From contig NC_079977.1 of the NCBI RefSeq assembly GCF_029852145.1, positions 22,632,781-22,696,780 of the forward strand: a stretch of DNA of 64,000 bases. The letters run 5' to 3'. Made by a program: the position numbers and the translations under genes. Within the stretch, counting starts at the first letter, position 1, and the number at the start of each line of letters is the position of its first letter. Shown piece by piece: positions 1 to 10,323 of this stretch. The DNA comes from Microplitis mediator. Its lineage: Eukaryota; Arthropoda; Insecta; Hymenoptera; Braconidae. A model generated the notes under the pieces. That model worked only from the letters and a program-made list of their open reading frames with translations, was not told the origin of the DNA and did no database searches.

Positions 1-3000
1 AAAAATCTATACTATCTTATATTTAAAATAATTTTTTTGATTCTTATTAATTCAAGTCTTATTATTAAATTTTAATATTTTTTAATTAAGCAGACAAAAA
101 AAAAAAATTAAAATGTGATAAAACTTGTAAAATAAGTTTGAGAAAAAATAATAAAAAATTTTATATGAATACTCAATTAGGTGGTTCAATTTTCTTGCTA
201 TCTATACTTGGTACGTAGGTACTTGGTACTTGGATAACCAGATTAAAATTCACTGTCTAGATAGAGCTTTGAAGAGGTAACTCTGAGCTGTTGGACGGTG
301 GTGCTCATTCGCCTCGACTGATCAAACACTTTATTAAGAAAAACTTTCCAATAACGACTCTATGAAAAATATTTTTTTAGAAGCTATTGAAAATTAATTG
401 GATAATGTAAAACAAAAACCCATTCCTGTTTTTAAACCACTATTTTCCTTAATTTTTAAATATAACAATAATAATAATAATAAAATAAATACAATTGATT
501 TGATTCATATATTGTTTTCTTAATAATAAATCAAGTCTATATACTTTTTTATCAACTCTCTTTTAACCAAATTTTGATTTAATTTTTATTTATATCAAAT
601 CTTATTTCAAATAAATAAAAGTATAAGCGTGACATCTAGCACCATCTTTTGAATAATGTCCAAAGTTTTTCATACATTTATAGATATTACAGATTTTATT
701 TTATATTATATTTTATATTACGTTTATTAAAATTCATATTTTTTTTTCTTAATTTTAAATACCATCTTGATTATTAAATTACGAATATTAAATTTGAAGC
801 TTTTTTTATTGAAAATACAATTCAAATATCTAGTTATGAAAATTCAATTCCTTTTGTATTGTAATTTTCAAATTATTTTTAACGGTGCAGGAAGTTACAA
901 GCATTTTTACTTAACAGCCAGCTTTATATTGAATAATCTCATACGAGATGTGTTGAAACTAAATAAACATCGTGGCCTAAACAAATTTATATGTTTAAAA
1001 GGACAAGATAATAAAAATAATTGTTAACAAGAAAAAAAAAAATCAAATCATCTCAACTTAACTCAAGCCCAATTGTTTAACGCAACAAATATCAAGAATA
1101 ACTAAAGAGCTTTTAACTCTTAGTAGTCTCAAAATGAGAATGATAGCTTGAGTTTGGGATATATACTACAACTGCTACTATTACGCTATGTCTTGAAGTA
1201 GTATAGAGCGCTCAGGAAATTGCGTTTCATTGTACCGAAACTACGTTGTTTGCTTTGCGAGAGCTTACGATACTTTTATGATCAAACTCTAATACATACT
1301 TTACTCTTACTTACTACTACTACTATTTGGTAAAAGTATATGCTCCCTTTCCTTTTCCCTTTCCTTCTACATGCGTTAAAGGTGTTTTCTATATATTTAA
1401 GCTTTTAATAATAAGTTTTATCAAATGACAACGACTATTTAACTGATATATAACTTTAATGATATAATAAATATGAATAAAAATTTTATTTCGATTAACT
1501 GTCATTGACAAGTAATGATATTATCGTAAGCTTCAAAAAGACTTGAGAATGGATGACAGTGGATAAGATAACGGAAAAGTTAGTTTAACGCAAGCAGATT
1601 GGTATAGAAAGTCAAATATATATATAGGGTGACTTGAGTTATTTATATTCATATCGATGCATGAGAAAAGTTGCCAACCTAATATATTTCCTCTTTTATC
1701 TTTTTTTGTCTCTGTCTCGTGTATACATTTCAGTCATACCTTTTATTTTTATTTACTTAGTTTTTTTTTTCAGGCACAATTTGGACACCTCCATTTATAA
1801 CACAATAAGATATACCAAGATTTTAAACAATATAAATAAAGTTACGAAAAAGATAACAGAGTCTTGAAACAAACTGACCTTTTAGAATTTATTGTATATG
1901 AGTTTACGAATTTTTAAATTCCCGGCAACTTGACTATACTTTTACTTAAAAAAAAAGATTATCGATAAATCAATGGAAGATGATATAGTTTGAAAAATAA
2001 AGACAATAAATTATACTGTAAATGGCATGACTTTTTAGTGTCAACATATTTAAATTTATATATTTTTATACTTATTGTTCATTTTTTTTTTTTTTTTTTT
2101 TTATAACTTAATACGTTATTAATTATTGTAAAAGCCAATGTTTTTGTCACTCATTTCTTAAGTGGTAGTAACCACTAAGAATTTATGATTGATCGAGAAA
2201 TTGATTAAAAATCTGTTGTCAGCAGACGCATAACGTTTTTTTTTTTTAATTCTATTCAATCTAATTTATTAATAGTGGTTCTTTGTAATTAATTGGTACG
2301 TGATAAGAACACTTGACAATGTTGATGACAACTTTTTATTAATATAAATTTTAATTGAATTAATTTTCTTGGATTTAAAGACACTAATACAAGATCAAAT
2401 ATTTGTTTAATTATTATCATGTCTCAACTGATAATAAGATTATAGAAAGTAAAAGATTAACAATAAAAAAAAATAAGTTCTATTGTAAAACGTCGATTCG
2501 CAGCTGTGAATAATTAAGGATCTTTCACGATGGCATCAGGATTATCATCAAACCCCATTGTTCCATGAGATTAATTGAACCGTACTAGTGGAGAAAGACT
2601 TTCCAACTAGATGAGGAATCCTTTTAAGAGGTTCCTCAATATTGGACGGTATTTAATTAATGAGGAATAATTCGATGTCTCGACGGTCATCCTATGGGTA
2701 TATAATGACTCATGTATATATATACATATACAAATATTTTTTCATTAAAAAAATTTTTTTTTACTTTTGATATCATTGTTTAATCTTTTTCTCGAGTATC
2801 TAATTTATATTCGCATCATTAATAATCATTTCTTACATGTATTGTAAATGAATAATTTAATTTGTTTTATTTTTTTTTCTTTTTCTTTACAATCAACGAG
2901 TTTGTATAAATAATAAAATTAAAAAAAAAATTCGTTAAAAGCTATACAATTCAATTTTCTCACGACTTTAACCTACCAAGTTAATTTCCATTTCACCCAC

Positions 3001-3308
3001 TTGGAATAGTAATAAGATTTGATTCATTACAAGTAAAGTTTCATTAGAGCTTTGTTTACTCACTAGGATTGTTGTATCTAATCCAAACAGCTACTAAAAT
3101 TTTAAGCACTTTTGATTCAAATACATTACATAGATATAATAATTTTAATAAATTAAAATAAAAAAATACATTTGTATACTTTTTATTAAAAACACTCTTT
3201 AAATAATTCTGTCAAAAAAGAAGGTTTTCAAAAAAAAATATTTTGTAAAATTATTAATATTTTTTAAAAATATATGGATATTTGTAAAAAGTTTGGAAAA
3301 TCCAAAAG
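1..3308. other. AT-rich intergenic DNA, no supported gene
   Basis: This stretch is AT-rich with many short homopolymer runs. It includes a 21-base T run at 2,082-2,102, a short AAT run near 467-482, a CT-rich patch near 1,345-1,370 and a TAC run near 1,310-1,327. The longest open frames (767-1,027 and 1,634-1,867 on the plus strand) encode low-complexity I/L/F/K-rich peptides of 77-86 residues. They show no recognisable domain and look like random open frames in AT-rich DNA. I see no RNA gene or mobile element ends here. Confidence 0.7.
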
Positions 3309-3835
3309 TGCACGCCTCATAACGCTTATTCAAAAATACAAATTAATTTATTATTTGAGTATCCTACCGAAGAAATTAGAATAAAATAAACAAAAAAAAT
3401 AATAATAATAATAACAATACCTACACTGACCAGTATTTTTACATATTTTTCATTAATTATAATTAAACGACATCGAATTAAACTGTCTTTTCAAATAGCA
3501 AATAATCCGGTGTGATTCTGAAGGTAATAAAAAAGGAATGGTCCTGATTCGTTGAGTTTTTCGGGCATCATCGTGGCACATCCACACGTACAGACATGCG
3601 GACGTCCACGACCAAATTTTAAAAACCAGATTTTTTTTAATATTAAACAAAATATATGTGTTTTAAACACATCGAATATGATAATAAGAGCATTCATGTT
3701 GATAATAGTGTACGGGTATTGCCTTATAAATACAAAATAAATGCAACAGAGGTAATTGAAGTCTGCAAAATCGCTTGACTTTAACATGTTGAGAGTAATG
3801 CACTACCTCAAACGCTTTGCGTTATGAGGCATGCA
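3309..3835. mobile_element. Element-like segment bounded by 17-bp inverted repeats
   Basis: The left end TGCACGCCTCATAACGC (3,309-3,325) and the right end GCGTTATGAGGCATGCA (3,819-3,835) are inverted copies matching at 16 of 17 positions, 527 bp from end to end. A third, diverged copy of the same motif lies at 3,799-3,815 and folds against the right end with a TTT loop, so the right terminus is itself a hairpin. The ends carry TGCA, which could be a 4-bp palindromic target duplication or part of the repeats; I cannot tell. The interior has short open frames on both strands with no recognised domain. The patch at 3,560-3,620 is GC-richer and resembles degenerate repeat DNA. A non-autonomous DNA or foldback element is the best guess; the family is unknown. 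Confidence 0.45.
3799..3835. repeat. Hairpin formed by two copies of the terminal motif
   Basis: Two inverted versions of the motif, 3,799-3,815 and 3,819-3,835, are separated by TTT. The match is imperfect, with one single-base shift and a few substitutions around CCTCA/TGAGG. It forms a stem at the right end of the 527-bp element-like segment. Confidence 0.5.
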
Positions 3836-5133
3836 ATATATACAACTATTTTGTAAAACAACTCAGCCAATTGACTAAACTATTTTTTAATAGCTTTTGA
3901 TATTTGTATAGACAATCACTTGTTTGATTATAATTAATTAATAAAACTATTCATTAATTAAAATATGGCGACTCACCTCAGACTTTAGCCGTTAGTTATA
4001 ATAATCTCCCGTGTGTTTTTTTCACCTGTAAAAAATAGACTGTATAAATTATTTTCATTGTTGTGATAACCATTTCACTATTCAAGTTATTAACTTTACA
4101 CTTGCACACTTATATCAATTTATTTATAATACATTGATACCACAATACACCTTCACTCAGTTTTTGCTTTTCACTTTGATTTTTTAGTTCATCATACTTG
4201 ATATATGAATTAAAAATCATTCACTAAAACGAATGAAATTTTTTTTTTAAATTCTGTATTCGATGAATAATGAGTGAAATGAACAGCAGGAAAGAACAAG
4301 AATTGTGGAAATAAAAAAAATATATATCTGAGCCTGTAGGCTGTAAATTGTCCACAATACTCCCGGAAAATTAAATTTCAGATTTCACGCTATAGAATTT
4401 ACCTATTTTATGTCAAGACCACAAAGATAATAAAGTGAATCATCGTAAATTAAGAATTAGGTATTAAGTATTATTATGATTTTAATGTTATCTATAAATT
4501 GCATGAATTAATATACATACATACATACATATATATATATTTATCTGTTTTTTCTAACAAAATTAATTTTTAATTTTTTTCATCATTATTTATTTAGCTA
4601 CATAAAAAAGATATAGTATATAGATAGATGTGTATAGTATTGCTATATTACACGTTAGTCATACAGGCATCAAGCACCAAGTAACCTCTAACTGTTTACC
4701 ATATAGATGACTCGTTAGCCAATGTTAAATTACTGTATTTGCTTAGTCGTGATTTACCATTCATAACGTGGGACTTGGTAATACGCAGGTCTGCTACTGA
4801 TAAGATTTACTTTATTTTCGATACTATAAACTTACTTGTAAATAATAAATATCATACATAGTATAATTTGTATCGTTGTCGTATTTAATGGAAATTATGA
4901 AGCTATTTTATTGACTAATCAAACGAGTCCGCCGAAGACGGGCGAAGTTTGATCGAGATTATGTGAAATGTCTCGTTCGAAGATGATAATTATGTAGTTC
5001 TTTAGAGTAATCGTGACAATTCGATAACGTTTATTTACTAAGAAGGCCTTTTTTACTTATCTCTTTTACAAGAAAATCATTTATTGTCTTACACACTTAA
5101 TTTTTTAATATGAGAATGCAACGATCTCTGAAG
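3836..5133. other. AT-rich intergenic DNA with simple repeats, no gene seen
   Basis: No coding frame of note is present. A mixed ATAC then AT microsatellite lies at about 4,512-4,541. A GC-richer palindrome, CAAAC at 4,920-4,924 pairing with GTTTG at 4,947-4,951, sits about 180 bp beyond the end of the recombinase pseudogene. It could belong to the 3-prime terminal region of the DIRS-like element, but nothing in the sequence proves this. Confidence 0.6.
4920..4951. repeat. Imperfect palindrome downstream of the recombinase pseudogene
   Basis: Outer arms CAAAC and GTTTG are perfect complements. They enclose an inner stem GTCC/GGGC (allowing one G-T pair), with GA and GAA between the two stems. 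This is a compact 32-nt fold in otherwise AT-rich DNA. It may mark the terminal region of the DIRS-like element, whose family has short inverted terminal repeats, but a second copy was not found in the window. Confidence 0.3.
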
Positions 5134-6202
5134 TTACTCTAAAATTGCTCGCGTGAATTGGCCATCTGGGGCCTGTATGGGCCTGTTGTAGAAACTAAAA
5201 AATGTATTAGAGTTCGGTGACCATCCGGCACTGCGTCTAATGACTCCAATATCAACTCCTCGTTGATACGCTGTCGATACCGCTTCATGTCGGGTACTAT
5301 AGGCTGTGAAATGCTCAGTGTTGATACCCGCTTTGTCTAATAATATTTTTTTTTCTCATATTTCGTTCTGGTTGCTGTTCGACATGATTTCTGAGGCTCT
5401 TTCAATGGAAAATAATAGAAAATACCGGAGAAAAAAAATTATCAGAGTCCTAGACTCTCGACAGAACCATGTCGAGGGGTATGTATTTAATCCAATGGCC
5501 AATGGTCTGCGACGTCACTGGTCCATACGGTTTCACGGTGGCAATAAATAAATTTTTGGTTTTATTACTTCTATATCGCTTGGTAAATTCCAAATAATCA
5601 AGGACTGCTTTAGCTGCACATAAGTCTGGTCTGCTCTTGAAAAAAGGTAAGATCATTTCTGGCTGAAAGGATCCAGGCTTTGAAGTTTTAATTTGTTCAG
5701 TTATTTTTATGCGAACTTCATGTTCTGTTTTTTCTATGTTGCCAATATTAATCAACGATAGAGATTGTAATCTCTGAGCTGCCACTAGTGCTAGTATAGT
5801 TACCACTTTTTCAGCAGCTTCTTACATTTTTAGTTTTTTAATTGGACCGAGCTTCTCCAAGTAGTTTAACACTGGGCAAATGTCCCATGTGGAAGCATAT
5901 TTTGGCTTAGTCGGTCTTTCTTTGAAAGCACCTTTTAAAAACCGAGATACCAGTCCATCTTCGTTAATATCATATATTGAAATTAAGGAAATTGCTTATC
6001 GAGTTGTGTTAAGAGAACTGTAATTCGCACCTTTATCAAACCAATCAGTTAAAAATCTTAAAATGTCTGAAGTCGTGGCATTGAAAACTTCGATCTTATT
6101 GCGATGAGCGAATTCCCACCAACGTTTCAAACTGCATTTGTACTGTTTTAGTGTTGATGCAGCAATTGACTTCACCATGACATCTGCAGTCTGTTCCGAC
6201 AT
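5134..6202 (-). pseudogene. DIRS-like tyrosine recombinase, broken
   Basis: This is a minus-strand remnant of the tyrosine recombinase (YR) that DIRS-type retrotransposons use instead of a DDE integrase to insert circular cDNA. Reading starts at ATG 6,202-6,200 with MSEQTADVMVKS and a SAM-like DNA-binding region (STLKQYKCSLKRWWEFAH). The same frame continues through two in-frame TAA stops (5,998-5,996 and 5,824-5,822) into a catalytic core with the box I arginine in AAQRLQSLSL. A foreign stretch of about 133 bp (5,338-5,470) then shifts the frame. Beyond it the C-terminal part resumes with STRHEAVSTAYQRGVD, AGWSPNSNT and the nucleophile region FYNRPI, ending at TAA 5,136-5,134. The His of box II HxxR appears as Tyr (YSTR). 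Domain order and motifs fit DIRS/PAT-type YRs. The gene is dead in this copy. Confidence 0.85.
5338..5470. mobile_element. About 133-bp insertion inside the recombinase pseudogene
   Basis: In the minus-strand reading the codon GAC occurs on both sides: at 5,473-5,471 just before the foreign stretch, and at 5,337-5,335 where recombinase homology resumes. Removing 133 bp brings the two frames (codon tops 1 and 0 modulo 3) into register, so this is an insertion rather than decay in place. The 3-bp repeat could be a target duplication. The inserted DNA is AT-rich, has an A run and a T run, and shows no clear terminal inverted repeats. It lacks a GT...AG pair that would restore the frame, so an intron is unlikely. 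The mobile element type is unknown. Confidence 0.5.
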
Positions 6203-6480
6203 TAATTATTGATCCGTATTTTTCCTTCGTAATCTCCTCCATTAAATTTTAATGACAAAAATTTTTGTCGTTCTAACTGTTTACAGTGTATAAACCCGTA
6301 GGCAACTGCTGGACAAGCTGATGTTAAAACGCCTAGCAATTCGGCAAATTCTCTAATCTTAAACGACTTTCCTATCTTAAATTTATCTATTAGACTAGAG
6401 ATCTGATTTTTTTTCTTATCCGTAAGATTTAAAGAAAAGTTTAATGTATCAATATTGAACCCCAAGTATTTGAACCCCAG
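6202..6480 (-). pseudogene. DIRS-like reverse transcriptase remnant (C-terminal side)
   Basis: A short minus-strand open frame begins abruptly near 6,480 with FKYLGFNIDTLNF, the conserved block at the end of the DIRS reverse transcriptase palm/thumb. It continues with KIREFAELLGVLTSACPAVA and a KQLERQKFLSL segment, both typical of the region after the RT in DIRS elements. An in-frame TAA lies just upstream of the homology, so the N-terminal RT is gone. The RNase H and methyltransferase-like regions usual between RT and recombinase are also absent. The frame ends at TAA 6,204-6,202, which shares one base with the recombinase ATG. Either an internal deletion joined the two pieces here, or this lineage has a compact arrangement. 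Not functional. Confidence 0.75.
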
Positions 6481-7216
6481 AATTTTTTACCTATATAATA
6501 ATTTATAAATATATATTTTTTTTCTATTTTCTCCCTATTAACCATATACGATATCAATTTGATAAAAATTCTTAGTTGACACTTTTGAAATCGTTATTTA
6601 TTATAGTTAATCTATTTATTTTCTTTTTTTAATTTTTTTATTCAAGGCAATATCCATTTTTTATTTTCATTCTTTACAAATACTCTTTATCATGATTTGA
6701 CACATTGTATTACTATGATTTTATTCGAGTATATATATTTATATATATAGATTTAATATTGATTTTATTCTAAGTCAATGAGTTTTACATAAAAAAATAA
6801 CAATTATTTTGATAATCAAAACGAAAAAATGATTTATAACTACTGTATAAAGTATTATAAATAATAAATAATATAAAAAGTATATTATGAATAAAGTATC
6901 GTAAGTAATACTTTTGAAGAATAGCTCCAAAGAAAAAACTAAAATTGATCGATTTAGCAAACGGGTTCCTGAGAAATAGAAGGACTCGAGTTATGGATAA
7001 GAGCGAACTGCTGTAACTCGGGAATGGATCAGATTAAATATTATTATGAGGGAGGAGAAAGATGTGTGCGGTTTTCCATTTGGCCTCATTTCATCAATTC
7101 AATTCAAATGTTAAAGAACTCTTACACTGTAGCCCGACACCCCTGGCGTTAGTGTTGGTGAAGTTTGTTGGCTCTACTTTTTAAGTATTTTTTTTTTTTA
7201 AATGTGTAGAATTATA

Positions 7217-7294
<78 letters not shown>

Positions 7295-8016
7295 TACTAT
7301 TGCTAATATTATTTTTTCACGGTTATTTTTTATAATATGTGTTTTACATATAGATCGTGAGAATAATTTTGAAAAATACAATCAAAGGAATACAAAATAA
7401 TGATAAGTGATTAAAAAAATTATGATAACACAAAATAAATAACTATGTATACTTAAAATATTCGATAATTATTCAATATCAATATTTAATGACAAAAAAT
7501 TAATAAACAGAAATTGAATAAAATATGAAAAATTTTCAATTATCCCACAAGATTATATGAAATGATATTGTACGTCTGCAAATAAAAATGACAGACGTCG
7601 AGACAGTCACAATAGTAGAATGGAATAAGAAATGGGAGTATTTAATTTATTTCGAGCAGATTTATTTTTATTATTATTATTATTATCGTTTTATTTTTTA
7701 TGCCTTCTTTGATATCGATATTACGATCTTATGATAATACATTATATATCAATTATTAAATTGATTTATGATAATAGGTGACTTAAAAACTCAGATTTAA
7801 AGTTATTCAAGCATATTAATTGACTTGTATTTTTAATTATAAAATCACTACTATTATTTGTCAACGATGAAAGCATAATTACAGTATTTGATAATATTAT
7901 CAATAAACAAGAGATTATTATAAAAAATATATGATAGATTAAAATTAAAAATTGAAACTGTGATATCCATTTAGAAATTACAACTGAAACAATCAAATTA
8001 TTTTATTATGTATAGA
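6481..8016. other. AT-rich intergenic DNA with microsatellites, no gene seen
   Basis: Apart from the trinucleotide array at 7,218-7,293 this stretch holds only short AT-rich open frames. Those include 6,775-6,960 and 7,766-7,996 on the minus strand, low-complexity I/L/F-rich peptides without domains. One minus-strand frame at 7,181-7,381 is simply the microsatellite translated as poly-isoleucine. A somewhat GC-richer patch at 6,960-7,170 shows no recognised feature. Confidence 0.65.
7218..7293. repeat. (ATT)n microsatellite, about 25 copies
   Basis: An uninterrupted ATT/TTA run of about 76 bp is followed by a short ACT-variant tail (TTACTACTATTG). Its purity implies recent or continuing slippage. 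A shorter related run lies at about 7,666-7,685. Confidence 0.95.
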
Positions 8017-8144
8017 CTCTAAATCTGAAACAGTTAAAACGACTGTAAAATAGTGTATTTACACTATTTCACAGCAATATAAGTATACCACTTGGTATAC
8101 TTATAGCTTTGAAACAGTGAATAGTCTCTGTTTCAGATTTAGAG
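8017..8144. mobile_element. 128-bp nested-palindrome (foldback or MITE-like) element
   Basis: Perfect 17-bp terminal inverted repeats CTCTAAATCTGAAACAG (8,017-8,033) and CTGTTTCAGATTTAGAG (8,128-8,144) enclose two further perfect hairpins. The first is AAATAGTGTA / TACACTATTT (8,048-8,069, 2-nt loop) and the second ATAAGTATACCA / TGGTATACTTAT (8,079-8,104, 2-nt loop). The whole would fold like a three-armed cloverleaf. No clear target duplication flanks it. It lies 24 bp left of the LTR-like segment. A MITE or foldback element is the simplest reading; a structured RNA or cruciform is possible. Confidence 0.6.
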
Positions 8145-8168
8145 AGTAAAATTTTCTAAAACAAATTG

Positions 8169-8655
8169 TGACGATGCAGCTAGAGAATCGACTGCTCAAA
8201 TCAGTCGCGCCATTTTAAGGAGCCCCGAAGTTCACTCACTACGCTCACTACCCTTATCAGCACACATATTCACTACCCGGTTCGCTGAGGGTCCGAAAGA
8301 GGCCCATGGGTCAGTGTGCCAGACATTAAAGACAGCAGTTCAGACGAGGTCACGTGAATGACCCCTCCTAGATTTACGGCTATATAAGGGCGAGCAATTG
8401 GCAATTAATTCAGTTAGTGACTTAGATCTCACTTTAGTTCTCGCTTAGCTGGGAGGTGTAGAGAAAAGCTGAAGACGCCTAGCGAGGTCCTTACTTTACA
8501 CTCTCCAGCTCACCAAGTATATATCTATACTGTACTCTTTACATTAGTCGAATCTAGTCGGTTTATTGTACAGTCCGTTAATTTATGGTCAAGTCCGTTT
8601 ATTTATTAAAAAAGTCTAGTCAGTCTATTTGTTATAAAAATCTAGCCAGTTAACA
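8169..8655 (+). mobile_element. Solo-LTR-like segment with core promoter
   Basis: The segment starts TGACGATG and ends GTTAACA, the TG...CA ends of LTRs. The 5-bp sequence AATTG directly abuts both sides (8,164-8,168 and 8,656-8,660), and the flanking match can be extended to AACAAATTG if the ends are placed differently. Inside is a TATA box and initiator at the position expected for a U3/R boundary (8,381-8,415), and an ATTAAA polyadenylation-like signal near 8,604. It is clearly GC-richer than its surroundings. The tail at about 8,565-8,650 contains diverged TCTAGTCAGT/TCCGTTTATT-type short repeats. No gag-pol lies nearby, so it would be a solo LTR. GC-rich DNA continues to about 8,945, so the right boundary is uncertain. 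Confidence 0.5.
8381..8415 (+). promoter_or_regulatory. RNA polymerase II core promoter: TATA box plus initiator
   Basis: TATATAAG at 8,381-8,388 is followed by TCAGTT at 8,410-8,415. The A at 8,412 would be the start site, 31 bp from the beginning of the TATA box, which is canonical spacing. TCAGTT matches the arthropod initiator TCAKTY. No downstream promoter element is evident. It fits an LTR promoter, and no downstream coding frame is present. Confidence 0.55.
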
Positions 8656-8660
8656 AATTG

Positions 8661-10323
8661 CATTTTAAATCTGTATAATAAAAATCAGTGCCATAACGTT
8701 GAGTCGTCGCTAATCGTCTTGTCAAGGGGTCAATCAAATCCACGCTCAGGGTCCTTCGCATTTTAAGGAATCGTCGATGTAAGTCTACATGCAGATAAAT
8801 TCATTACATCATCCTACCTATCCTGTAATCAAGCTGCGTACTCAGTGATACTAGGTATTTCAGAACCCAATGCTCAAGATTACCCGAGTTACTGACAGAG
8901 GATTGTCCGAAATTCCTGGTACGGGGAAGCAAGGTCATACCCTTACAAAGTATATTTTATAATGTAAAATAATCAGTTTCTTTTAAATGGTTATATTTAT
9001 TATGTCTAAAACTGTAAATATGAAGCTTTTGAATTATAAAAAACAGAGTTAACTTTGAATGTATCGCAATCATTGGTTTTAATAATCAGAAGACGTCCTT
9101 ATTCTTCATTAAATTGTTAGATAAAAATCGTAAATTTCAATTCCCATAGACAACTCTGTTTTAGGTAATATATAAAAGTCTGTAATAGCGATTTTGTTAA
9201 TAAGAGAATACTCATGGCAACATCACCACGAACCACGTCCTCCACTCTGTTTTACTCTTCTCATCCGTCCTCATTGACCGAGGCGGAAAATCGGGGTAGC
9301 GGAAGACCGAAGCAGCGCCTCTAACGATATTATTACGCGGTTCATTTAAGTTAGATAACAACAACTCCATAGCTGGGACTTGAGTATGGTTTGGTGTAGC
9401 ATCAAGTAAAGGTGGTTGGTTGTACCAGCCACCGTGCTACAATATCCGCAACATCTCTCGCCTGCAGCCTAATTACTTCCCAGTCTCTCTTCCTCCCTCT
9501 CTCTCTTAAATGTATATATATATTTGGAGGTAAGTCTCACGATTCACCCCTCAGGCCACCGACCATTCTATTTTCATCCCCATCGTCTTTATACTCTTTC
9601 TATTTAGCTTCGACTCTTCTATATACCACCTACCGTGAAACGCGCTAGTCTATCGCAAGAACGATAGCAGCCACCTTTTATTTTATTTCTTATACTCGAG
9701 TTTAATTAGTTCCTTGATAATACCCGGTATCTCTTCTCAACAGAGAAGGCCTTCTCTCACTTATTTCACTTTCTTTTTGCTTCTTATTTGTTGCTCTCAT
9801 CCACTTTCGAGCTTTCTTTCTTTATTCATTTCTCGTATTGATTTCGGTTCTCACATAAAATCCCATAGAAAATTTTAGAAGCCATATATAATGCTAAAAA
9901 ATCAATTAAAAGTTCTTTTGATCAAAAAATAAAATAATTATGAAACGTGTAAAAATATCATAACAAAATCCCAAAAAAATTTAGATGATTATCAAGCAAT
10001 CGTACTTAAAGTATTGGTTATATTTCTTGCTAAAACTAATTCTACGTTTGTCACTCTTGCCACAGTCAGAAAAATAAAACTCATTTAAATCTTAATGAGT
10101 TAAAATAATTTCGATAAGCAACTAATCCGTAATAGAAAGGATTTCTCTGTGGCATCGTGTAGCATTTGTATCTTATGTTTGATAATAAGATTGGCAGCAG
10201 TAAATTATCTCCAGTTGCGTTAGTTCGAACACAAGGTTAAGTTCCGGGAATTCAACTAGTCACGACATTCGTAAAGCTTACATACTATGATTTTCTATAA
10301 AAAAAAGGTTTTTCAAAAAAATA
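8661..10323. other. Non-repetitive flank, mixed composition, no supported gene
   Basis: 8,661-8,945 stays GC-rich and may be a further part of the mobile element to its left. 9,190-9,850 is CT-rich and GC-richer, with a consensus splice-donor-like GGAGGTAAGT at 9,527-9,536 and a small hairpin at 9,411-9,433. The only open frame (9,412-9,648 plus, 78 residues) crosses the donor-like site, is S/L/Y-rich and has no domain. It could be a UTR or promoter fragment of a gene outside the window, but nothing confirms transcription. 9,880-10,320 is AT-rich and featureless. Confidence 0.5.
9411..9433. repeat. Short GC-rich hairpin
   Basis: GGTGGTTGGT pairs with ACCAGCCACC (9 of 10) around a TGT loop. 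Six more pairs, GTAGCA/TGCTAC, are possible if a 9-nt bulge is allowed on the left. It is shorter than a typical microRNA precursor. Confidence 0.4.

Noticed and set aside
3453..3787. Overlapping small frames on both strands inside the 527-bp element
   Set aside because: Mutually overlapping on both strands and without a domain; judged to be shadows of a repeat.
4920..4951. Possible hammerhead ribozyme
   Set aside because: GA...GAA around a stem II-like helix recalls the core, but CUGA is CAAA and the final GAAA is GAAG, and the flanks pair directly. This is a plain hairpin.
5338..5470. Intron in the recombinase gene
   Set aside because: An AG precedes the resumed coding, but no GT donor gives a correct frame, and GAC is repeated on both sides as expected for an insertion.
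6460..6480. tRNA T-arm-like GGGGTTCAAATACTTGG on the minus strand
   Set aside because: It is part of the RT reading frame (GFKYLG) and no cloverleaf can be built around it.
7181..7381. 66-residue minus-strand frame with poly-isoleucine
   Set aside because: Direct translation of the ATT microsatellite.
9412..9648. 78-residue plus-strand frame
   Set aside because: Low-complexity S/L/Y-rich product of CT-rich DNA, crosses a donor-like site, no domain.
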